The notes under the pieces: model-generated
What the model was told of the DNA's origin: nothing
The model's input: the letters and a program-made list of their open reading frames with translations, nothing else
Databases searched by the model: none
Part shown: piece after piece, positions 1 through 8,211 of the stretch
How positions within the stretch are numbered: the stretch's first letter is position 1
Layout of the letters: the number at the start of each line of letters is the position of its first letter
DNA from: Thermodesulfobacteriota bacterium
Lineage (GTDB): Bacteria; Desulfobacterota_D; UBA1144; Nemesobacterales; UBA2774
DNA length: 19,392 nt
Reading direction: 5' to 3'
Assembly: GCA_039028315.1 (NCBI GenBank)
Contig: JBCCIH010000014.1
Coordinates: 1 to 19,392 of the forward strand
Program-made: the position numbers and the translations under genes

Positions 1-1791
1 ACTATCAACCAACGAAATTAAATACTGGCCAGGCTGTGGTTTTGGAGTATTGTCTGATGCTAGCACAACAAGCTCTCCGCTCTCTTTAATTATAAACATT
101 GGCAGCGCTTTATCGCCGTATAAATTCTTAAATGAATCATAGTTAAACTCACCTGTAAGTGGAGTCTTTTTTAAAGAAGCTCCGGATGAGAATTTTTCGT
201 CTAAATATGCAAATGTTGCCTCTGGACCAAAGAGCAGTCTTCCTCTTAGGTGCTGAGGAATGCTTTCCTCACTCTTGGCAGAAAATTTGGAGATTTTTGG
301 AAGCTGATAAACCTGAGAGCGTCCAAAATCTTCAATAAAATGAAGTGCAGCAAGAGAGTTTACTTCATCATTTCGAGTTATTGCTATGAGCTTTCCTACC
401 CCATCAAGCTGAATATCCTCAGAGAGATCCTCAATTAGTATATTTTCATAATAGGCCTTTAGACCCTCTTGTCTGGCTGCTGATACATTTGCCCAGTTTG
501 AATCTACTAGTGAGATCTGAAAACCATTTTCATCGAGAATCCTGGCAATTGACCTAGCCCAGCTATGGGCTCCCACCATCAATATTCCCTCGGGATTTGG
601 TTTAGCCAAACCTAGGCGATTGGCCACTTGAAAAGCGCTAAGCCCATATATTGCGACAGTTCCGGTTATTACAAGAAAAGTTATATCAATTATTCGCTCA
701 GCCTGTGCATATCCGGCGTCAGCGAGTCTTAGTGCAAATACAGACGACACCGCCGCTGCTACTATTCCCCTTGGGGCCATCCACGATAGAAATAGCTTTT
801 CTTTAATGTTCAGATCAGACATGAAAGTGGAGATAAATATACTAAGCGGCCTTACCACTATGATCATAAGTGCCAAGAACAAGAGTCCCTTAAAATTGAA
901 CACATAGTTAACTTCATTCACAGTAAGACGAGCGGCAAGGATAATGAATAGACTAGATATAAATAAAACTCTTAGATTCTCCTTAAACTCAATGATGTGC
1001 TTAATGCTTACCCATCTTTGGTTGGCGAGCGCAATCCCCATAATGGTTACTGAAAGAAGCCCTGCTTCAATCTGAAAAACGTTTGAGACCACAAACACGA
1101 ATACTACTATCATTAGTGAAACGGGGTTTTGCAGAAAATCCGGAACCCAGTGTCTTTTAAGAATCACAATAACCAGCTTAGCTCCTGCTAAGCCTAATAA
1201 AAGTCCAATGAACAAAGTCTTAAATATACTTGTAACCACATGGGTTGTGGCCTGCTCTAAACCACCTGAGATGATCACTTCAAATACAAGCACAGCTAGT
1301 ACCGCGCCTATAGGATCAATAATTATCCCTTCCCATTTTGTAATTGAGCCGACACGCCCAGATGGCCTTACATGCCTTAGAAGTGGAATGATAACAGTAG
1401 GACCTGTCACAACAAGAACAGCTCCTAGAAGAACAGATATCTCCAGGCCAAGCCCAAATATGAAATATGAAATAACAGATGTTAGCACCCAAGAGACTAG
1501 AACGCCTATTGTGACTATATTTCTTATAACCCCGGTTAGCTGCCGGACCTCAGAGAACTTTAGACTGAGCCCGCCCTCAAAAAGTATTATGGCTACCGAA
1601 ACCGAGACAAGCGGCAAAAGCAGATCACCAAATATCTGATCGGGGTCAATAAAACCAGTTGCCGGGCCTGCTATAAAGCCAAAAATCAATAAAAGCAGTA
1701 TAGCCGGAAGACTCACCCGCCAAGCCAGCCACTGTGCTCCGATACCAAGAACTATGATGGTCGCCAATCCAACCAATAAATGCTCAGACAT
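1..1791 (-). CDS. CPA1-type cation/proton antiporter with C-terminal TrkA-N/TrkA-C-like domains (3' end outside window)
   Basis: An integral inner-membrane antiporter that probably exchanges Na+ or K+ for H+. The reverse-strand frame stays open from an ATG at 1791 to the window edge, 597 codons without a stop, so the C-terminus is missing. Residues 1-390 are a series of hydrophobic helices. They carry TGPT (129-132) and EGIIIDP (154-160), the motifs around the ion-binding aspartate in CPA1/NhaP antiporters. From about residue 400 a cytosolic Rossmann-like domain follows; its glycine loop is degenerate (MVGAHSWARS, starting at 405) rather than GxGxxG. The last visible residues resemble a TrkA-C domain. 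The start is supported by GAGGA six bases upstream. It is divergent from ndh, so the pair may share control; both bear on the ion and redox balance of the membrane. The family call is firm, but the transported ion cannot be told. Confidence 0.9.
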   Translation of the reverse strand, partial: MSEHLLVGLATIIVLGIGAQWLAWRVSLPAILLLLIFGFIAGPATGFIDPDQIFGDLLLPLVSVSVAIILFEGGLSLKFSEVRQLTGVIRNIVTIGVLVSWVLTSVISYFIFGLGLEISVLLGAVLVVTGPTVIIPLLRHVRPSGRVGSITKWEGIIIDPIGAVLAVLVFEVIISGGLEQATTHVVTSIFKTLFIGLLLGLAGAKLVIVILKRHWVPDFLQNPVSLMIVVFVFVVSNVFQIEAGLLSVTIMGIALANQRWVSIKHIIEFKENLRVLFISSLFIILAARLTVNEVNYVFNFKGLLFLALMIIVVRPLSIFISTFMSDLNIKEKLFLSWMAPRGIVAAAVSSVFALRLADAGYAQAERIIDITFLVITGTVAIYGLSAFQVANRLGLAKPNPEGILMVGAHSWARSIARILDENGFQISLVDSNWANVSAARQEGLKAYYENILIEDLSEDIQLDGVGKLIAITRNDEVNSLAALHFIEDFGRSQVYQLPKISKFSAKSEESIPQHLRGRLLFGPEATFAYLDEKFSSGASLKKTPLTGEFNYDSFKNLYGDKALPMFIIKESGELVVLASDNTPKPQPGQYLISLVDS

Positions 1792-2050
1792 TAATATTCC
1801 TCAATTATATTAGTAATAATCTCTATTTTAGTGCCTAACTAAGTTACCAGATGAGGAGTAATTTTACAGATTGCCCTAAGTAATTTAAGACATCAAAAGC
1901 TTTCACACCGTCAAATTATATAATAATAGAAGGCTATAAAGCATATATTTTGAAACATATTGTTCCCAATTCAAAATCTACGGGTACATTCAATGTAAAT
2001 GACAAAGATTATGATAATCGGCAAATTTACATATAGTTAGCGAGAAACAA
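1792..2050. promoter_or_regulatory. Divergent promoter region between the antiporter gene and ndh
   Basis: This is 259 bases of AT-rich DNA between two divergent genes and holds no credible gene. It contains a 13-bp odd palindrome TACATT-C-AATGTA (1985-1997). It also contains an 8-bp inverted repeat ATGTAAAT (1993-2000) / ATTTACAT (2025-2032) whose arm centres are 32 bp apart, about three helical turns. These lie in the 70 bases before ndh and could be operator half-sites. No convincing -35/-10 pair stands out in either direction. Confidence 0.4.
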
Positions 2051-3370
2051 ATGATACAAAAAGAAAATAGTGATGAAAGTCTTCATCACATAGTTATCCT
2101 TGGCGGCGGGTTTGGCGGATTGTATGCAGCTAAGAAGCTTGCGAAAGGAAAGCCTAAGGTCAAGATTACAATTGTAGACAAACGAAATTTCCATCTCTTT
2201 CAGCCTCTGTTGTATCAAGTTGCCGCTGGATGGCTCTCTCCAGGCGAGATAGCTTCCCCACTTAGAGTAATTTTTAACAGCTACGAGAATATTTTTGTAG
2301 TAAAGGCAGAAGTGACAAACATATTCCCTAAAGAGAAGAAAGTTGTATTTAGTGACGGTGAGATGAGCTATGACACACTTATTGTTGCCACTGGATCAAA
2401 CCATCACTACTTTGGTCATAATGACTGGGCGAAAACGGCTCCTGGCCTTAAAACTATTGAAGATGCGCTCGCAATGAGAAGAAAAATTCTCCTGTCTTTC
2501 GAAGCTGCAGAGAGAGAAACTAATCCACAGATACAGCAGGAATGGATGACTTTTTTAATAATTGGAGCAGGACCCACAGGGGTTGAACTTGCAGGCACAA
2601 TCGGCGAGCTAAGCCGCAACACTTTAAGAACTGATTTTCGTAATATAGACACAAAAAATGCTAGGATCATATTAGTTGAGGGGCTTGACCAAGTATTGCC
2701 TACATATCCTCAGGAGCTTGCTATGAAAGCTGAAGGATTTCTTAACAAACTTGGTGTCACGATTAAAACAGATACTATGGTTACAGAAATTAACGGTGAC
2801 GAGGCAATAATAAGCAGAAACGGCTCAAGCGAGGTAATTCAATCTAAAACTATTCTCTGGACAGCAGGGGTTAAGGCGTCTGTATTGGGTAAAGCATTAG
2901 CTGAAAACTCTGACGCTGAGCTTGACCGAAGCGGAAGAGTAATTGTGAACACATACCTTAATGTTCCTGGACACGAAGATCTATTTGTAATTGGAGATCT
3001 AGCTCATTTTGGTAGGAACCCACTGCCGGGGGTAGCTCCAGTTGCAATGCAGGAAGGAAAGTACGTAGCAGAACTTATCTTAAAGAGATTAAACAATAAA
3101 GAGACTAAGCCGTTTGAGTATGTGGATAAGGGCAGCCTTGCGATTATTGGAACCACATCAGCAGTTGCTGAGATCGGGTCGCTAAAATTATCAGGATTTA
3201 TTGCGTGGCTAATTTGGGCGTTTGTTCATATCAGATATTTAATTGAATTCGACAGCAAAGTAGTGGTACTTTTCAGATGGGCGTGGAACTATTTTACAAG
3301 GCAAAGGGGTGTGAGGCTGATCACGGGTGAGGATCCGTTTCCTTTGGTCAATTCGGGCAAAAAAGAATAG
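2051..3370 (+). CDS. ndh: Type II NADH:quinone oxidoreductase (NDH-2)
   Basis: A single-subunit, non-proton-pumping NADH dehydrogenase that passes electrons from NADH through FAD to membrane quinone. The 439-aa length is usual for the family. The N-terminal FAD loop GGGFGG is at residues 18-23. The conserved HLFQPLLYQVAAG follows at 48-60. The second nucleotide-binding loop GAGPTGVEL is at 172-180, the second FAD contact LFVIGDLAHF at 311-320, and the quinone-site region VAPVAMQEGKYVAE at 328-341. The C-terminus (about 380-417) is rich in Trp, Phe and Ile with basic residues, as expected for the amphipathic helices that bind NDH-2 to the inner face of the membrane. The upstream SD is weak (gcgag). 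Its neighbours tatA and nuoF also serve the respiratory membrane. A carotenoid or sulfide:quinone reductase relative is less likely given the motifs. Confidence 0.93.
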   Translation: MIQKENSDESLHHIVILGGGFGGLYAAKKLAKGKPKVKITIVDKRNFHLFQPLLYQVAAGWLSPGEIASPLRVIFNSYENIFVVKAEVTNIFPKEKKVVFSDGEMSYDTLIVATGSNHHYFGHNDWAKTAPGLKTIEDALAMRRKILLSFEAAERETNPQIQQEWMTFLIIGAGPTGVELAGTIGELSRNTLRTDFRNIDTKNARIILVEGLDQVLPTYPQELAMKAEGFLNKLGVTIKTDTMVTEINGDEAIISRNGSSEVIQSKTILWTAGVKASVLGKALAENSDAELDRSGRVIVNTYLNVPGHEDLFVIGDLAHFGRNPLPGVAPVAMQEGKYVAELILKRLNNKETKPFEYVDKGSLAIIGTTSAVAEIGSLKLSGFIAWLIWAFVHIRYLIEFDSKVVVLFRWAWNYFTRQRGVRLITGEDPFPLVNSGKKE

Positions 3371-3422
3371 TCACGTTAGCTATTTAGTTGACTTTGGCAA
3401 GTGCTATCGGTAGTGTATATAT

Positions 3423-3662
3423 ATGATCGGTGGATTAGGAATTTGGGAATTACTAATAATTTTGGGCATTTTGCTCTTGATTTTCGGCCCTAGCAGACTT
3501 GGAGACCTTGGATCCTCTTTGGGAAAAGGGATTAAGGGGTTTAGAAAATCAATGAAGGATGACGAGATTGATGTAACTCCTGACAAAGACAGCTCAAAGA
3601 GAATTGAAGATACGGATCTAGACAAATCACAGTCATCTGAACACAAAGAAAACGTTCAGTAA
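3423..3662 (+). CDS. tatA: Twin-arginine translocase subunit TatA/TatE
   Basis: A small membrane protein that oligomerises to form the protein-conducting part of the Tat system, which exports folded and often cofactor-bearing proteins. It has 79 residues. A polar residue, E9, comes before a single membrane span (about 9-22), followed by the family hinge FGPSRL (21-26). Next is an amphipathic helix with GDLGSSLGKGIKGFRKSM (27-44), then a highly charged tail rich in Asp, Lys and Ser. That is the standard TatA layout. No tatB or tatC is present here, so the other subunits must lie elsewhere. The gene starts 52 bases after ndh and may be read through from it. No strong SD is visible before the ATG. 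TatA versus TatE or a minimal TatA/B type cannot be told apart by sequence alone. Confidence 0.92.
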   Translation: MIGGLGIWELLIILGILLLIFGPSRLGDLGSSLGKGIKGFRKSMKDDEIDVTPDKDSSKRIEDTDLDKSQSSEHKENVQ

Positions 3663-3725
3663 CCTTTCGGCAAATCCCAACTCATATTTTTGATTTTATA
3701 ATGAATTATAGAAGTGGAGTTTTAT

Positions 3726-5015
3726 CTAAGACCACTCGCCCATATACTTATTCTCAAAAGGCGATTTCCCAAGTCTTATATGTTCTTCAAATTCGTCTCG
3801 GAATTTTTTCACAATGGACTCAACCGGCATCGCACATCCGTCAGCAAGAGCACATATTGTTGTGCCTCTCATTTGTGAGCAAGCGTCTAAAAGAGTATCT
3901 ATGTATTCCATTCTTCCCCTACCCTGATCAATCATGGTAAGCATCTTCTCAAGCCACCAAGTGCCCTCTCTGCATTGAACACATTGGCCGCAGGATTCGT
4001 CCCTGTAGAAATGTGCCAAGTTCTGAGCAACCTTTACCATGGAAGTGTTCTCATCCATAACTGTAACGCCGGCAGTACCGAGCATTGAGCCAACTGCCGC
4101 AAGAGAATCAAAGTCAAGCGTTATATCAAGCTCGTCCCCTGTCAAAAGAGGAGCTGAAGATCCGCCGGGAGAAATAGCTTTAACCTTTCTTCCATTTGGG
4201 ACTCCTCCGCCGTACTCTTCTATCAAATCCCTAGCTGTAATTCCGAGCGGAATTTCGTATAAGCCGGGCTTGTTTACATCCCCGCAAAGCCCGTAGATTT
4301 TTGTGCCGGTATTTTTTGGAATACCAATTGATGAGAACCACTCGTGGCCGCGGTTTATTATATGGGGCACTACAGCAAGCGTCTCAACATTGTTTATAAT
4401 TGTGGGACATCCGAAAAGACCAATCTGAGCGGGGAAAGGAGGCTTTGGTCTGGGCTCTCCGTTTTTACCCTCGATTGATTCTAAAAGGCCTGTTTCCTCA
4501 CCGCAGATATATGCGCCGGCTCCTCTGAACAAAACAATATCCAGATCAAATCCTGAGTTTAGAATGTTTTTTCCCAGATAGCCCTTATCGTAAGCTTCTT
4601 TAATGGCACCTTCTATAATGCTTGCACCGTAGGGCATCTCGCCCCTTATATAAACATAGGCTTTATGAGAATTTATCGCAAGACAGGCTATCATCATACC
4701 CTCTAGCATTTGATGAGGGTCTTGCTCTAGTATTTCTCTGTCTTTAAAACTGCCGGGCTCACTCTCGTCAGCATTGCAGCAAAGATAAATTGGTTTTTTT
4801 GAATCTCTTTGAATAAAACTCCATTTAACTCCAGTTGGGAAACCTGCTCCGCCTCTTCCTCTAAGACCTGCTTTTTTTATCTCTTCTATAATTTCATCCG
4901 GTTCCATCTTAATAGCTTTTCTAAGAGCTGAATAACCGTCTCTGGAGATATAGGATTCTATGGTGTGAGAGTCTTTCACACCAACGTAATTTCGGATTAT
5001 TCTGAGTTCAGGCAT
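3726..5015 (-). CDS. nuoF: NADH-quinone oxidoreductase subunit F (NuoF-like), standing alone
   Basis: The NADH- and FMN-binding subunit of respiratory complex I; it takes hydride from NADH and passes electrons to a 4Fe-4S centre. The 429-aa length is normal. The FMN/NADH loop GRGGAGFPTG is at 53-62 and CNADESEPGSF at 80-90. The stretch GAGAYICGEETGLLESIEG follows from 166, and the SLBB-type region runs about 235-300. The N3 cluster ligands are C342, C345 and C348 (SCGQCVQC) plus C388. No NuoE or thioredoxin-like domain is fused to the N-terminus. The start is supported by GGGGAA just upstream. Oddly, neither nuoE nor nuoG is next to it: the neighbours are tatA (convergent) and lhgO (118 bases upstream, with a candidate promoter between). 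It could instead be the diaphorase subunit of a soluble dehydrogenase or hydrogenase, which shares these motifs. Confidence 0.88.
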   Translation of the reverse strand: MPELRIIRNYVGVKDSHTIESYISRDGYSALRKAIKMEPDEIIEEIKKAGLRGRGGAGFPTGVKWSFIQRDSKKPIYLCCNADESEPGSFKDREILEQDPHQMLEGMMIACLAINSHKAYVYIRGEMPYGASIIEGAIKEAYDKGYLGKNILNSGFDLDIVLFRGAGAYICGEETGLLESIEGKNGEPRPKPPFPAQIGLFGCPTIINNVETLAVVPHIINRGHEWFSSIGIPKNTGTKIYGLCGDVNKPGLYEIPLGITARDLIEEYGGGVPNGRKVKAISPGGSSAPLLTGDELDITLDFDSLAAVGSMLGTAGVTVMDENTSMVKVAQNLAHFYRDESCGQCVQCREGTWWLEKMLTMIDQGRGRMEYIDTLLDACSQMRGTTICALADGCAMPVESIVKKFRDEFEEHIRLGKSPFENKYMGEWS

Positions 5016-5073
5016 TTCTTCCCCTTAGCTTATTTAGATTAATATCTGGGTATACATCAATAACGTGAATATT

Positions 5074-5103
5074 ATTTTAAATGGCTTTACCAAACCTTGG
5101 CAA
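5074..5103 (-). promoter_or_regulatory. Candidate sigma-70 promoter for nuoF
   Basis: On the minus strand, TTGCCA (5103-5098) is followed after 18 bases by TAAAAT (5079-5074). Each hexamer has five of six consensus bases. The start of transcription would fall near 5066, giving a leader of about 50 bases before the nuoF ATG at 5015. The -35 overlaps a short inverted repeat, CCAA-N3-TTGG (5090-5100). This would uncouple nuoF from the lhgO/hydrolase genes upstream. Confidence 0.45.
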
Positions 5104-5133
5104 GTAAATCTCAAAAATAATCTAAAATTTCTC

Positions 5134-6318
5134 TTAGAAATCCTCCACAACATACTTCGCGAATGCCATAGAGGAAGTAAATGCTGGGGAAATAGCATTT
5201 AAGATATGAGTTGAGTCCCCATCTTTTATCACTATAAAATCCATGACCATTTCTTTAGTGTTCCAGTCAACCAGCTGTGGCCTTATGCCAACTTTAGAGC
5301 TGTCTTGGATATCTTCTATTTTTAGCTCGGGCACCAATTTTTTAGCTTCTTCGAACATGTATCTCTTAAAATATTTCATTGTTTCATTTTGCGCGGCTGA
5401 TCTAAACCCCGGATTGGTAAAAAAAAGAACCGCATCTCTGGCAAGAATTGATATAGACTCAGCAGATAAGTTGTCAAAAATTCCGTATTCCTCTCTGCCA
5501 AACGCAGGTATTGCTGTTGGGCCAATGTACACATCCCCGTCATAGCCCCTTGTAAAATGCACTCCTAAAAAAGGATTTCTAAGATCTGGCACAGGGTAAA
5601 TGTTTCCTCTGACGAGAAAGTCTCTTTGTTTTGTAATCTTTTTGTATGTTCCTTTAAACGGCAGAACCTTATATTCTGTGCCTAGACCAAAAGAGTGAGC
5701 AACCTTATCAGCGAAACTCCCGGCTGCATTTATGAAATTCTCAAACTTTATTTTGTTTTGACTTGTAATGGCAACACTGCTTCCAGACAGCGCAGTATAT
5801 AATTCTCCAAACTCGAAATTAACTTTCCCTGATCTTTCAAGCTCGCTTCGTAATGAGGCTAAGATCTGCTTAGGATTAAATACTGCAGTATTTGGAGAGT
5901 ATAAAGCTTTCTCAGACGGCAGGGCATAAGGCTCAAATTCTAATAAATCGGCTCGCTCGATAATCTGTGATGTTGCGCCGCTTTGATCGGCTCTTCTTTT
6001 AAGCTCCAGCAAATCATCAACCCTCGAATCATCTGTAACAATAATTTTTCCGTTTTCATTTAATGAAAGTTCATTTTCCCAGCAGTACTCTCTCAGAAGA
6101 CGGTTACCTTCCACGCAAAATCGTGCTTTATAAGTACCGGGGGAGTAATAAATCCCGGCGTGTAATACACCGCTGTTTCTGCCGCTGGCATGAGCGCCTA
6201 GGGTGGCTTCCTTCTCTAAGATTACAATATCGTCTACGCCTTTTGATATAAGTTCTCTGGCAATAGTAAGCCCGGTAATACCAGCTCCTATAATAAGTGT
6301 GTGGCAGCTAAGCTCCAT
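5134..6318 (-). CDS. lhgO: L-2-hydroxyglutarate oxidase-type FAD-dependent oxidoreductase
   Basis: A flavoprotein of the DAO superfamily. Family members oxidise L-2-hydroxyglutarate to 2-oxoglutarate, passing electrons to the respiratory quinone pool or to oxygen. It has 394 residues, close to the usual 400. The FAD-binding GAGITG is at 11-16, with acidic E35 ending the second strand. The family block SGRNSGVLHAGIYYSPG is at 45-61. Near the C-terminus GIRPQLVD and LNAISPAFTSSMAFAKYV match the closing motifs of LhgO. No signal peptide is visible. It begins 42 bases after the stop of the upstream hydrolase gene and is probably the last gene of that run. No good SD lies before the ATG; an SD-like AGGAGA is 37 bases away and can pair with a downstream TCTCCT. 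The substrate is inferred from the family; a related 2-hydroxyacid or glycerol-3-phosphate oxidase is a less likely alternative. Confidence 0.86.
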   Translation of the reverse strand: MELSCHTLIIGAGITGLTIARELISKGVDDIVILEKEATLGAHASGRNSGVLHAGIYYSPGTYKARFCVEGNRLLREYCWENELSLNENGKIIVTDDSRVDDLLELKRRADQSGATSQIIERADLLEFEPYALPSEKALYSPNTAVFNPKQILASLRSELERSGKVNFEFGELYTALSGSSVAITSQNKIKFENFINAAGSFADKVAHSFGLGTEYKVLPFKGTYKKITKQRDFLVRGNIYPVPDLRNPFLGVHFTRGYDGDVYIGPTAIPAFGREEYGIFDNLSAESISILARDAVLFFTNPGFRSAAQNETMKYFKRYMFEEAKKLVPELKIEDIQDSSKVGIRPQLVDWNTKEMVMDFIVIKDGDSTHILNAISPAFTSSMAFAKYVVEDF

Positions 6319-6360
6319 AGAATATAAACTATCACTCTAGGAGAAAATGTGAAGCTCTCC

Positions 6361-7251
6361 TTAGAAGCTCTTAAGCCATTTTACTAAGGTATCAACGGTG
6401 AAATTGGGGTTTTCCATGCAGTCGTGGCGGGCATCAGGAACAAATACTAATTCTACATTTTCATGGCCAGAGTCTTTCATGATCTTAAGCAAGCTCTTTA
6501 CCTCCTCTGGTCCTACTGTGTAGTCGTTCTCGCCATGTATAAAAAGAACGGGCACTTTTACATTTTGTATGATCTCATTAGTTTTTGCATTATACGCCTC
6601 TGGGCTTCTCATAAACCACCATGTGCGGTATGTAAACAGCTCTACATCACCAGGATCAAAAGTTGGTCCCCATGCCCTGTAGACAATAAATACCCTGTCA
6701 TTTTGGGTGGTTACAGGATCAGGTTTTAAAACATCTTTGGCTATTTGATAGATATGATCGTATGAAGGAACGCTGTTCCATTTCTTAAGTCTCATCTCGT
6801 TTGACTTTGGAAGTGAAGAGGAACATCCCTCTAAAATAAGGCCTTTTACGTTTGGGTGTTGGTTATTTACAGAATAGTAGACGCTAATGTTGGCTCCTAA
6901 GCTCCAGCCTAAGATGAAGATATTTTTAAAGCCCTCTTTGACCAACGCATCAACTCCTGCTTCAATGTCCATTATTGATTCATCAAATATGGCACTTCCG
7001 AACATCTGACCTGTGAAAGCCATTCGTGTGTTTATTGAAAATGAGCTTATACCGTTTTCAACGAAAGCATTAGGAAGCTGACGGGGAGTGCCTCGTGCTA
7101 GAAAATGTCCAAGCACCCCATGGACTAAAAGCACAATAGGAGCTTCATATAAATCTTCTTCTCGATCAAACTCACCTGATACCAACAGTGCGTTTATAAC
7201 GAAGCCGTCTTCGGCTGCAAAACTTAATAGTCGTCTTTGTCTGGAGACCAT
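6361..7251 (-). CDS. Alpha/beta hydrolase, downstream member of a tandem pair
   Basis: A serine hydrolase of the alpha/beta fold, probably an esterase or acyl hydrolase, with unknown substrate. It has 296 residues and no signal peptide, so it is likely cytosolic. The oxyanion region LLVHGVLGH is at 41-49. The nucleophile elbow GWSLG puts Ser at 117, with D243 in HGENDY and H276 in ARHD completing a plausible triad. Between the nucleophile and the Asp there is a cap-like insert with the unusual TYRTWW (207-212). That insert and the SINTRMA stretch (about 72-78) are shared with the next gene upstream (7273-8193), so the two arose by duplication. It starts 21 bases after that gene's stop. No clear SD is seen before the ATG, suggesting translational coupling. 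The family is certain, the substrate is not. Confidence 0.85.
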   Translation of the reverse strand: MVSRQRRLLSFAAEDGFVINALLVSGEFDREEDLYEAPIVLLVHGVLGHFLARGTPRQLPNAFVENGISSFSINTRMAFTGQMFGSAIFDESIMDIEAGVDALVKEGFKNIFILGWSLGANISVYYSVNNQHPNVKGLILEGCSSSLPKSNEMRLKKWNSVPSYDHIYQIAKDVLKPDPVTTQNDRVFIVYRAWGPTFDPGDVELFTYRTWWFMRSPEAYNAKTNEIIQNVKVPVLFIHGENDYTVGPEEVKSLLKIMKDSGHENVELVFVPDARHDCMENPNFTVDTLVKWLKSF

Positions 7252-7272
7252 GTTCTAAGTAGCGCCTGAGTT

Positions 7273-8193
7273 TTAGTCTTTAAATCTTCTGTCCAGCCAT
7301 CTTACAATAATATCGCCAAGCTCTTCTTCTTTATCTTCAAACTTGTGACCGGCATTGACATAAAATGCTGATACGTCTTTGTTGCCGGCATCTAGAGCAA
7401 CTTGGGCAAGGTCATGTGTTTCTTCGGGTTTTACAATTTCATCATACCAGCCTTGAATGAGAAGGATTGGAACCTTTATCTCTTCAATCTGCTTATACCC
7501 CATAGCGGTATGAGCCTCTGGACCGGCAAGATACCACCAAGTGCGGTAAGTATATATTTCTGTGTGCTCGGGACGATAGGAATCCCCTCTTGCTTTGTAG
7601 ATTAGTATTGTGCGGTCATGGCCTGTGCCTTCTCTGCCGGGCTTGATTATTTCCTTAGCTTCTTCAAAAACTTCGTCATATGAAGGCTCACTTCCGAGCC
7701 GGTTCCATCTTCGCCTGATCGAATCCGGCATTGAATAAGGGGCAGCCAGAGTTATCACACCCTTTAGATTCGGAAAAGCTTTTTGATCTTTTCTAAGCGC
7801 AGCATATCTGAGCACTATGCTAGTACCCAAACTGTAGCCGGAAAGAATAATATTTTTGTAGCCCCGCTCAATCAGATATTCAACCACTCTGTCTATCTGA
7901 GGTATTGTATCGTTTAGTATCCCGTATCCGAAAAACAGACCAAAATTTGCCATTCTGGTATTAATAGCAAGAGAAGAGTAGCCGCCCTCAGCTAAAATGG
8001 GCGGCAAGAATCTTTGACTACCGTCTAGAAAGTTACCAAGAAAACCGTGAACATGAATTATCGCGGTATCGTTATTTTTGTTGTCCTCTTCGAGGATAGT
8101 GCTGTTGTAGTAGAGCCCGTCTATTTTGCTCTTGCCGAAAGGTATGGAGACTAGCTCCTGCTCCATATATTTTTCTGAATCACTTTCTTTCAT
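7273..8193 (-). CDS. Alpha/beta hydrolase, upstream member of a tandem pair
   Basis: A serine hydrolase of the alpha/beta fold with unknown substrate. It has 306 residues and no signal peptide. HVHGFLGNF (48-55) forms the oxyanion side. The nucleophile elbow GYSLG puts Ser at 121, and D251 (GWYDE) and H283 (AGHKF) complete the predicted triad. The cap-like insert (about 160-230) has TYRTWW (215-220) and GPEAH (224-228), matching the paralogue just downstream. The two differ in the acidic-loop motif (GWYDE here, HGENDY there), so they may act on different substrates. It follows the 69-aa gene by 18 bases and is followed by its paralogue after 21 bases, so one transcript is likely. No strong SD lies before the ATG at 8193; an internal ATG at residue 10 is a possible alternative start but has no better site. 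Confidence 0.85.
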   Translation of the reverse strand: MKESDSEKYMEQELVSIPFGKSKIDGLYYNSTILEEDNKNNDTAIIHVHGFLGNFLDGSQRFLPPILAEGGYSSLAINTRMANFGLFFGYGILNDTIPQIDRVVEYLIERGYKNIILSGYSLGTSIVLRYAALRKDQKAFPNLKGVITLAAPYSMPDSIRRRWNRLGSEPSYDEVFEEAKEIIKPGREGTGHDRTILIYKARGDSYRPEHTEIYTYRTWWYLAGPEAHTAMGYKQIEEIKVPILLIQGWYDEIVKPEETHDLAQVALDAGNKDVSAFYVNAGHKFEDKEEELGDIIVRWLDRRFKD

Positions 8194-8211
8194 AGGGTAT
8201 CCAATTACAAA

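Noticed and set aside
1208..1639. A 143-codon plus-strand open frame
   Set aside because: It lies wholly opposite the antiporter gene, whose reverse-strand frame has clear CPA1 motifs. The plus-strand product is low in complexity (Thr/Ser/Pro/Ile) and has no family features.
3388..3421. TTGACT plus TATATA as a promoter for tatA
   Set aside because: The spacing is 22 bases and the -10 would abut the start codon, leaving no leader. Read-through from ndh is simpler.
3703..3716. AT-only inverted repeat TATAAT-N2-ATTATA between tatA and nuoF as a terminator
   Set aside because: The loop is two bases and the stem has no G-C pair, so it would not form a stable hairpin.
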